A model generated the notes under the pieces. That model was given only the letters and a program-made list of their open reading frames with translations, was not told the DNA's origin and made no database searches. Positions 6,259 through 11,024 of a stretch of 12,305 nt of DNA are shown here, piece after piece (within the stretch, counting starts at the first letter, position 1; each line of letters opens with the position of its first letter). The DNA comes from Parcubacteria group bacterium CG11_big_fil_rev_8_21_14_0_20_41_14 (GTDB lineage: Bacteria; Patescibacteriota; Patescibacteriia; UBA2169), in NCBI GenBank assembly GCA_002787075.1, contig PCVT01000168.1, positions 9,216-21,520 of the forward strand, written 5' to 3'. Position numbers and translations under genes: made by a program.

Positions 6259-7336
6259 ACTCAAAACTCACTACCCTACTTCCAGGCACAATTTCAACCC
6301 AGGTCTGTCCATGTGCCAACACAATTGGTTCACCATCTAAATCAAACCATTGGGTTTGGCTGTCGCGCGACTCTTTTTTCCAAGTGCCTTGAGTCATCTT
6401 GCCATTCTGAAATAACATAATGTCCCCTTGCCCGATCATATCAAGCGAAATGCGCCCTTCTCCGCTAGGATAATACCCTTCTTCAGGAACTTTTTGTATT
6501 ATAATATTAGTCGCGGACAATTGGCCAGACAAAACATCCTCATGAACAAGCCCTGACATGGATCGCATATATTTTCCTGTTTCAGAATCATATTCATACT
6601 GCGCGTCAAACAAAAGCCCTTCTGAAAAATCAACATAAACGCTGTTCGCGACCCTAGCATTCTGGCTTACACGAACAGAATGATCATCATCCTCCCATTG
6701 CCAAATTAATTTTTCATATGGCAATTCATTTAATTCAAAATATTGCCGCGCTTTGTCAATCCTGTCTGCTGAAGTAAATAAATTATGAGGCCGCGCAATA
6801 TTATTATCCCTCCAAAAATAAATTTCTCCAAGCCCTGATATTTCATTAAGATCTGTTACATCAGTTCTGCCTGACTTTATCAAATTCAATGCCTCAGGAG
6901 ATCCGCCCGCGTGCATAAAAAACGCGCTCCAGCCACTGGCTGTTTCCACCACATAAGGCCGAGCAGATCGCACTGGCCCGATTTTTTCTATTGAATCAGG
7001 CGCGCCAGAATATAATCCAGCAAACCTGGTTGCTCCTCCTTCAGCTAGATATTCATAAACAACATCAGCGCTGGAAATGCCTGATAAATAGGCCCGAGAA
7101 TCTGGGTGATTGTCAAAAACAACCATAACAGGATAATCTACATCACTAGCGAATAATTCAGTAAACACTGGTTTTTCAGAATCATTATCATCATTACCAA
7201 ACAAAGGCGCTCCTCCTGGTCCGCTGCCAAACAGCTTAAAACTTGCGAACCAAAACAAAATAATCACTAATATAAAAACACCAACACTGTATTTAGAGCT
7301 CTTCTTTTTAGAAGTGTTGGTGTTTTTGTTTTGCAT
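6257..7336 (-). CDS. DUF3048 (YerB-like) membrane-anchored extracellular protein
   Basis: The product has 359 residues from ATG 7336; a TTG at 7357 would add seven but lies next to the L25 terminator hairpin, so I prefer the ATG. A Lys/Asn/Ser-rich N-terminus and one hydrophobic segment (about 18-36) should anchor it with the rest outside. The ectodomain fits the DUF3048 family: PVMVVFDNHPDSR, SSADVVYEYLAEGGATRF, then the very typical IGPVRSARPYVV, HAGGSPEAL and RPHNLFTSADRI. The C-terminal half has TNIIIQKVP, GEGRISLDMIGQGD and HGQTWVEIVP, matching the family's second domain. B. subtilis YerB is a lipoprotein, but this protein has no cysteine at all and relies on a TM anchor. The molecular function of the family is not known to me; a cell-wall role is often suspected. 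The first codons form a strong hairpin. Confidence 0.9.
   Translation of the reverse strand: MQNKNTNTSKKKSSKYSVGVFILVIILFWFASFKLFGSGPGGAPLFGNDDNDSEKPVFTELFASDVDYPVMVVFDNHPDSRAYLSGISSADVVYEYLAEGGATRFAGLYSGAPDSIEKIGPVRSARPYVVETASGWSAFFMHAGGSPEALNLIKSGRTDVTDLNEISGLGEIYFWRDNNIARPHNLFTSADRIDKARQYFELNELPYEKLIWQWEDDDHSVRVSQNARVANSVYVDFSEGLLFDAQYEYDSETGKYMRSMSGLVHEDVLSGQLSATNIIIQKVPEEGYYPSGEGRISLDMIGQGDIMLFQNGKMTQGTWKKESRDSQTQWFDLDGEPIVLAHGQTWVEIVPGSRVVSFE
7274..7327 (-). promoter_or_regulatory. Perfect hairpin in the first codons of the DUF3048 gene
   Basis: AAAAACACCAACACT (7274-7288) is the exact reverse complement of 7313-7327, giving a 15-bp stem with a 24-nt loop. In the mRNA it begins 6 nt after the ATG and ends in GTTTTTATATT, a shape similar to an intrinsic terminator. 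It could dampen translation or act as an early transcription stop. The structure is visible; the function is inferred. Confidence 0.55.
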
Positions 7337-7358
7337 ATATTTTATTACGATTCCCAAT

Positions 7359-7391
7359 AAAGGTAAGACCTTTTGAAAAGATCTTACCTTT
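7359..7391 (-). terminator. Hairpin terminator after the L25 gene
   Basis: Arms 7359-7373 and 7377-7391 pair over 15 positions with one C/A mismatch, around a 3-nt TGA loop. It starts 8 nt after the L25 stop. The minus-strand T tract is weak (TTTATT). The core is nearly the same as the terminator at 10969-11005: both contain CCTTTTGAAAAG in a stem with GGT(A/G)AGA arms. Confidence 0.72.
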
Positions 7392-7399
7392 AATTATGC

Positions 7400-8098
7400 T
7401 TATTCCTTTTTCTTTTCTGGCTTTTCTTCAGCAGCTTCAGAGCCCTCTTCTGGCTCTTCCTTCTTTTCTCCAGTTACTTCAATTTTATCAACATCTACTT
7501 CAACTTCCTTGTTTAATTCTTCAAGCTCTGCTTCGCTTCTTGGCTCAGTAACAGCTGCCACGATTTCATCCGCGCTCAAAGAAGTAACAACTCCTTCAGG
7601 CAATTTAAGATCTTTCACGCGAATAACATCTTCAAAAGTGTTTAATGAATCAATATTTACTTCAACATGGCTTATAAGAGCCGAAGGCAAGCAAGAAATC
7701 GGCAATTTATCATGCTGTTTAACTAGAATACCGCCTAAGTCGCGCACAGCTTTTGAGCTTCCAGAGAATTCAAGCGCTGCTTCAGTGTTCAATTCTCTGT
7801 CCATGCGCACTTGATACAAATCAATATGTTCATAAACGCCTTTAACTGAATGAGTTTCTATGTTTTGGATAACAACTTTAACTGGATCTTTTTCTCCTGC
7901 GAATAGAACATCAAGCAAGCCAGTTCCTTTTTGCGACGCTTTTTTCATTTTATCAATATCTCTTGGATCTAAAGCAAAATGCCTGCTTTTTATCTGGTCA
8001 CCATAAACAACCCCTGGAATCAAGCCATTAGATCTAGATCTTTTTGCCGCGACTTTTCCAAAATCCTCCCTTAATTTCAGTTCAAAAATATTTGCCAT
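7400..8098 (-). CDS. rplY: 50S ribosomal protein L25/general stress protein Ctc
   Basis: The 232-residue product is the two-domain (CTC/TL5) form of L25, which binds 5S rRNA in the large subunit. The N-terminal domain (about 1-92) reads FELKLREDFGKVAAKRSRSNGLIPGVVYG, the family's opening in which R.....G.IPAVVYG is typical, and ends at KGVYEHIDLYQV. The C-terminal beta domain (about 95-190) shows GGILVKQHDKLPISCLP and FEDVIRVKDLKLPEGV, the usual 'GG.l......l.v.clP...P....vDv..L..G..i.v.Dl.lp.gv' pattern. An acidic tail of about 40 residues (Glu/Lys) follows. The start is ATG 8098, only 2 nt after the stop of the upstream zinc-ribbon gene, without a Shine-Dalgarno, so the two are probably co-transcribed and translationally coupled. 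Confidence 0.95.
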   Translation of the reverse strand: MANIFELKLREDFGKVAAKRSRSNGLIPGVVYGDQIKSRHFALDPRDIDKMKKASQKGTGLLDVLFAGEKDPVKVVIQNIETHSVKGVYEHIDLYQVRMDRELNTEAALEFSGSSKAVRDLGGILVKQHDKLPISCLPSALISHVEVNIDSLNTFEDVIRVKDLKLPEGVVTSLSADEIVAAVTEPRSEAELEELNKEVEVDVDKIEVTGEKKEEPEEGSEAAEEKPEKKKE

Positions 8099-8100
8099 AA

Positions 8101-8448
8101 TTATTCATTCAATAATTTAATTAATTCTCCTTTAGACACGCTTTTAACAGCGTCAATAACATCATCTTCATTTACTCTGGAACCTGATTTAAAATATAAA
8201 ACATCATCAGCGCTTAGATCTGTTATCAACCCAACAGAGCTAATGCCGATTCCACTGCTTATTATAACCGCTACTATTGAGCTTGAGCATTTTGAGCATG
8301 AAACATGGATCAAATGAGCTCCATCTTCCTGCTCTAAAATGTCTGCTTCAGAAGGATTATAATGCGTATTGCACAAAGGGCAATATGATATTAAATGCAG
8401 ATTTTCCAAAGATGATTGCGAATTGTGATATTTGCCTCGATTTTGCAT
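8101..8448 (-). CDS. Small zinc-ribbon protein of unknown function
   Basis: The 115-residue product has two CxxC knuckles, YCPLCNTHYN (Cys23, Cys26) and SCSKCSSS (Cys51, Cys54), 24 residues apart: a zinc-ribbon arrangement. A hydrophobic Ile/Val/Gly strand region (about 58-77, IVAVIISSGIGISSVGLITD) and an acidic helical C-terminus (DDVIDAVKSVSKGELIKLL) follow. The segment GLITDLSADDVL resembles small proteins I recall from other patescibacterial genomes, but I know no function. It has its own strong promoter and leads into L25 with a 2-nt gap, which suggests a ribosome- or RNA-related role; that is inference from position. The start is ATG 8448, about 20 nt after the predicted transcription start, with no Shine-Dalgarno. 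Confidence 0.85.
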   Translation of the reverse strand: MQNRGKYHNSQSSLENLHLISYCPLCNTHYNPSEADILEQEDGAHLIHVSCSKCSSSIVAVIISSGIGISSVGLITDLSADDVLYFKSGSRVNEDDVIDAVKSVSKGELIKLLNE

Positions 8449-8474
8449 ATTTTTGTCTGTATTTGAATAAAACC

Positions 8475-8503
8475 AGTATATCCTAAAACCTTATCTTGGT
8501 CAA
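8475..8503 (-). promoter_or_regulatory. Strong sigma-70-type promoter of the zinc-ribbon gene and L25
   Basis: On the minus strand TTGACC (8503-8498), a 17-nt spacer and TATACT (8480-8475) match the consensus at 10 of 12 positions. Transcription should start near 8468, about 20 nt before the ATG at 8448. The -35 box includes the TGA stop codon of rodA (8502-8500), so the upstream gene's end and this promoter overlap. Confidence 0.85.
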
Positions 8504-9576
8504 GATCTAGAAGTCATAACAATTCCCAATCCCCAAAAAGAGGAAACTAAAGAGCTTCCGCCATAACTGATAAAAGGCAAAGTAACCCCAGTTACAGGAA
8601 ACATGCCCATATTCATGGCAATATTAACTACTGTCTGAACTAAGAACATGGATAAGATTCCTAGCACTAAAAAATTTTGAAACGCGTGCGTTCCACTTGA
8701 AAGAACGCGTTCAAGCCGAAAAAAGAAAAACGCAAACACAATCAAAACAAGAATTGACCCTAAAAATCCGGTTTCTTCCGCCAAAGAAGCAAAAATAAAA
8801 TCAGTTTCCTGTTCTGGCAAAAAATTAAGCTGGCTTTGCGGGCCAAGGCCTAATCCCCGACCAAACACTCCGCCAGAACCAATAGCCACAATTGATTGTG
8901 TTACATTATATCCAGACCCAAGCGGATCTGACTGCGGATTTAAAAATGTTAAAATTCTTGTTCTTTGATAATCCTGCAAAAAAATAAACCAAGCGCTTAA
9001 AACAGCGATTATGGCGACAATAAGCAAAGCTAAAAGCTTTTTCTTATCAAGCCCAGTATATAGAACCATTATAAGGCCTGATAGCAAAATTATGAACGCT
9101 GAACCAAGGTCTGGCTGTATCACGGTTAATATGAATGGCACGCCAATGATTGCGAGCGCGAGAATTACATGATTGATTTTTGCCAGATCAAATCGCAAGC
9201 GCTCTAAAGTTGTTGCTAAAAACAATACAGTCGCGATTTTAGCGAATTCAGCTGGCTGTATGCCGAAACTGCCTATCATAATCCATCCTCTGGTGCCGCG
9301 CGTCGCATCCCCGAACAGAATAAGGCCTATGAGTAGGACAATAATTGACAAATATATTATTAATGACGCGTTGCGCCAAAAATTAATATCTAAAAATTGG
9401 ACTCCTATAAAAATTATAAGCCCTATTATCAAAAACAATCCTTGCCTAAGAAACCGGTCATCTTCTGGCCAGGTTAAGCTTCGGATTACTAAAAGCCCAA
9501 CTCCTGAAAGGCATAAAACTGAGCTTATCATCCACCAGTCAACTCTTTGAGCGATTTCTTGAAAAGACACTCGCAT
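8500..9576 (-). CDS. rodA: SEDS-family peptidoglycan glycosyltransferase RodA
   Basis: The 358-residue polytopic membrane protein polymerises lipid II into glycan strands, usually with a class B penicillin-binding protein. About ten hydrophobic segments span the sequence. Family motifs in order are GSFGIQPAEFAK (102-113), QPDLGSA (154-160), RTRILTFLNP (205-214), GYNVTQSIVAIGSGGVFGRG (222-241), QSQLNFLPEQETDFIFA (247-263) and PVTGVTLPFISYGGSS (327-342). Asp259 in ETDF corresponds to the residue known to be essential in E. coli RodA. The QSQLNFLPE...TDFIFA block fits RodA better than FtsW. The start is ATG 9576, 1 nt after the stop of the upstream gene, so the two are one operon. There is no Shine-Dalgarno. 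It is the only gene in the window ending in TGA. No PBP2, mreB or mreC gene is visible. Confidence 0.93.
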   Translation of the reverse strand: MRVSFQEIAQRVDWWMISSVLCLSGVGLLVIRSLTWPEDDRFLRQGLFLIIGLIIFIGVQFLDINFWRNASLIIYLSIIVLLIGLILFGDATRGTRGWIMIGSFGIQPAEFAKIATVLFLATTLERLRFDLAKINHVILALAIIGVPFILTVIQPDLGSAFIILLSGLIMVLYTGLDKKKLLALLIVAIIAVLSAWFIFLQDYQRTRILTFLNPQSDPLGSGYNVTQSIVAIGSGGVFGRGLGLGPQSQLNFLPEQETDFIFASLAEETGFLGSILVLIVFAFFFFRLERVLSSGTHAFQNFLVLGILSMFLVQTVVNIAMNMGMFPVTGVTLPFISYGGSSLVSSFWGLGIVMTSRS

Positions 9577-9577
9577 A

Positions 9578-10474
9578 TTATAATCTAAAATCTAATCCTT
9601 TGCTTGGCACGCTATAAATTGAATCATCTAAAAAATCAAGTAAAGGAAAAACTTGCGCTTCCATTCCAGATGGAAGAGAATGATGATAGCGCATATTTAT
9701 CTCAAGATCGTTTTCCGCTGAAATTCCGCTTGTTTGATACATGCTAACCGCGTACGCGGAATCCATTCGTTTTAGAATGATTATTACATCAGAGCTTGCT
9801 AAATCATAAGCGCCTTGGTTTTCAATCGCAACGCGCACATCAGTATATCCGTTCAAGGGCTGAATGCTAGCGACAGTTGCTTTTAAAGATGATTTGGCAT
9901 ATTGCGCTCTTTCAATAAGCTTTTTGTCTTTTTGTTTTGCTCTTGTCCAGGAAACTTTAAAGTCAATATCTGCTTGGCTTTGAATAATTGGGCCAGAAAG
10001 CCCAAGACCAATCAGGGCTGTTTGCTCTTTTGGAAGCAATTGCGCTGTTCTTGAAATTGTTTTAGAATTATTCGCTGAAAAAGTATATTCAATTTCAGCG
10101 ATCCAATCATCATTCAAATTTTCCGCGTACGCGATTGCGTCAACTATGTCAGCGCTTTTTATGATTGAGGTTTTTGCTGCCGCGTTTGGGACAATGGTTA
10201 TTTGGCTGATTTCTATTTCTTCTGGCTTTATTTCCTGATGCAATTGCTCTACTGGAATTCGGTTTTCAACAAGATCTAAAAACATTTGTTCTTGATATTG
10301 GTTTGATTGGGTAATTTTATAGATATTAAAAAATGTATTGCCCCAAAATCCGATATTTATCGTGATTAATAGGCCAATTATTATTTTGATGATTATTGTT
10401 TTGTGTTCTGCATACCAATATCCGAGTTTAAGCCACTTGCCTACTTGCGGATCTTGGTATTGTTGTATGACCAT
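9578..10474 (-). CDS. Single-pass membrane protein of unknown function, upstream of rodA
   Basis: From ATG 10474 the product has 298 residues. A short cytoplasmic N-terminus (QQYQDPQVGKWLKLGYWYAE) precedes one TM helix (about 26-48, TIIIKIIIGLLITINIGFWG), so residues from about 55 on should lie outside. The ectodomain has Tyr/Ile/Ala-rich strands, for example IAEIEYTFSANNSKTISR and TDVRVAIENQGAYDLASSDV, that resemble two beta-sandwich units. I recognise no enzyme motif and there are no cysteines. It is translated immediately before rodA with a 1-nt gap, so a cell-envelope role next to the SEDS polymerase is plausible; this is guilt by association. A TTG at 10498 could extend the frame by eight residues, but it would then lie inside the predicted promoter. 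Confidence 0.83.
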   Translation of the reverse strand: MVIQQYQDPQVGKWLKLGYWYAEHKTIIIKIIIGLLITINIGFWGNTFFNIYKITQSNQYQEQMFLDLVENRIPVEQLHQEIKPEEIEISQITIVPNAAAKTSIIKSADIVDAIAYAENLNDDWIAEIEYTFSANNSKTISRTAQLLPKEQTALIGLGLSGPIIQSQADIDFKVSWTRAKQKDKKLIERAQYAKSSLKATVASIQPLNGYTDVRVAIENQGAYDLASSDVIIILKRMDSAYAVSMYQTSGISAENDLEINMRYHHSLPSGMEAQVFPLLDFLDDSIYSVPSKGLDFRL

Positions 10475-10505
10475 ATTATAGTAAATTACAAAAACCAAAT
10501 GTCAA
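10475..10505 (-). promoter_or_regulatory. Promoter-like sequence directly abutting the start codon of the rodA operon
   Basis: On the minus strand both hexamers are exact consensus: TTGACA (10505-10500) and TATAAT (10480-10475), but with a 19-nt spacer. TACTAT (10483-10478) is an alternative -10 at a 16-nt spacing. Either way the -10 box touches or nearly touches the ATG at 10474, so the transcript would have no leader or would start inside the first codons. The TTGACA is part of a local TTTGACATTT repeat, so chance is possible. Confidence 0.5.
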
Positions 10506-10557
10506 ATGTCAAAACCGCGCGTTCCTTTTTGATATTTGGCATTTGAACTTTGACATT
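10498..10557. repeat. Inverted TTTGACATTT-type repeats between divergent genes
   Basis: AATGTCAAA (10498-10506) is the exact reverse complement of TTTGACATT (10549-10557). Inside it, AAATGTCAAA (10504-10513) pairs with TTTGGCATTT (10535-10544) with one difference, and TTTGATATTT (10528-10537) is a further variant. The array can fold into a long imperfect hairpin. It lies between the divergent operons and supplies the minus-strand TTGACA box. Confidence 0.65.
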
Positions 10558-10578
10558 CTTTTTTTATTATACCACATT

Positions 10579-10607
10579 TTCACAAAAAACGAAAAACATG
10601 CTATACT
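10579..10607 (+). promoter_or_regulatory. Extended -10 promoter of the small membrane protein gene
   Basis: TTCACA (10579-10584), a 17-nt spacer and TATACT (10602-10607) with an upstream TGC (10599-10601) form a good promoter with an extended -10. Transcription should start near 10614, giving a leader of about 23 nt that is A-rich and has no Shine-Dalgarno. Confidence 0.78.
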
Positions 10608-10636
10608 ATATTTAGTCATCACTAAAATAAAAATAT

Positions 10637-10957
10637 ATGATTTCAATTGAATCAACTCAAGATGTATTCTATGTTACTGCGTCAGGCGTAATTCTGGTTG
10701 TTGGCATTTTTCTGGCCTGGACTCTTTATTATTTGTGCATGTCTTTAAGGGACACGCGAAAAATAACGCGCGATATCCGTGAACGTGTTGAAGCGTTCTG
10801 GGAAGTGATAGAATTATTGCGCGACAAATTGCAAGTAGGTAGCGCGGTGTTCAAAATCGCGGCAACTGGCATTAAGGAACTGGCTGAGCATTTTAAGGGG
10901 TTTACTGAAGATGAAAAGCCGAAGCGAAAGAAGAAAAAGGAAGAAGATGAAGAATAA
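10637..10957 (+). CDS. Small membrane protein with N-terminal TM helix and charged tail
   Basis: The 106-residue product has one strong hydrophobic segment (about 11-35, beginning FYVTASGVILVVGIFLAWTL). A probable amphipathic helix follows (LRDTRKITRDIRERVEAFWEVIELLRDKL), and the last 20 residues are almost all charged (EDEKPKRKKKKEEDEE). The layout resembles small envelope proteins such as DUF948/YtxH types, but I cannot assign a family. It has its own promoter, diverging from the rodA operon, and its own terminator, so it forms a single-gene unit. The start is ATG 10637; no upstream in-frame alternative is needed. Confidence 0.85.
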   Translation: MISIESTQDVFYVTASGVILVVGIFLAWTLYYLCMSLRDTRKITRDIRERVEAFWEVIELLRDKLQVGSAVFKIAATGIKELAEHFKGFTEDEKPKRKKKKEEDEE

Positions 10958-10968
10958 TCGTAAAATAA

Positions 10969-11005
10969 AAAAAGGTGAGACCTTTTGAAAAGGTCTCACC
11001 TTTTT
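10969..11005. terminator. Bidirectional intrinsic terminator between convergent genes
   Basis: A perfect 17-bp stem (10969-10985 with 10989-11005) closes a TGA loop; arms begin AAAAAGGTGAGACC and end GGTCTCACCTTTTT. T runs exist on both strands: 11001-11005 on plus, and the A tract from 10967 on minus. It lies 11 nt after the small membrane protein gene and 19 nt after the stop of the convergent surface protein gene. The sequence is a near copy of the hairpin at 7359-7391. Confidence 0.93.
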
Positions 11006-11024
11006 AATGATAAAATATTTTTCT

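Noticed and set aside
6151..6420. An 89-codon plus-strand frame overlapping the ends of prmC and the DUF3048 gene
   Set aside because: It runs antisense through the conserved C-terminal end of the DUF3048 protein and shows no family features.
7289..7391. A riboswitch or T-box upstream of the DUF3048 gene
   Set aside because: The region is fully explained by a short terminator and a start-proximal hairpin; no conserved riboswitch core is visible.
8500..8502. TGA read as glycine, as in Gracilibacteria and Absconditabacteria
   Set aside because: rodA ends at this TGA at a reasonable family length, read-through would add only three codons, and all other families are complete with the standard code.
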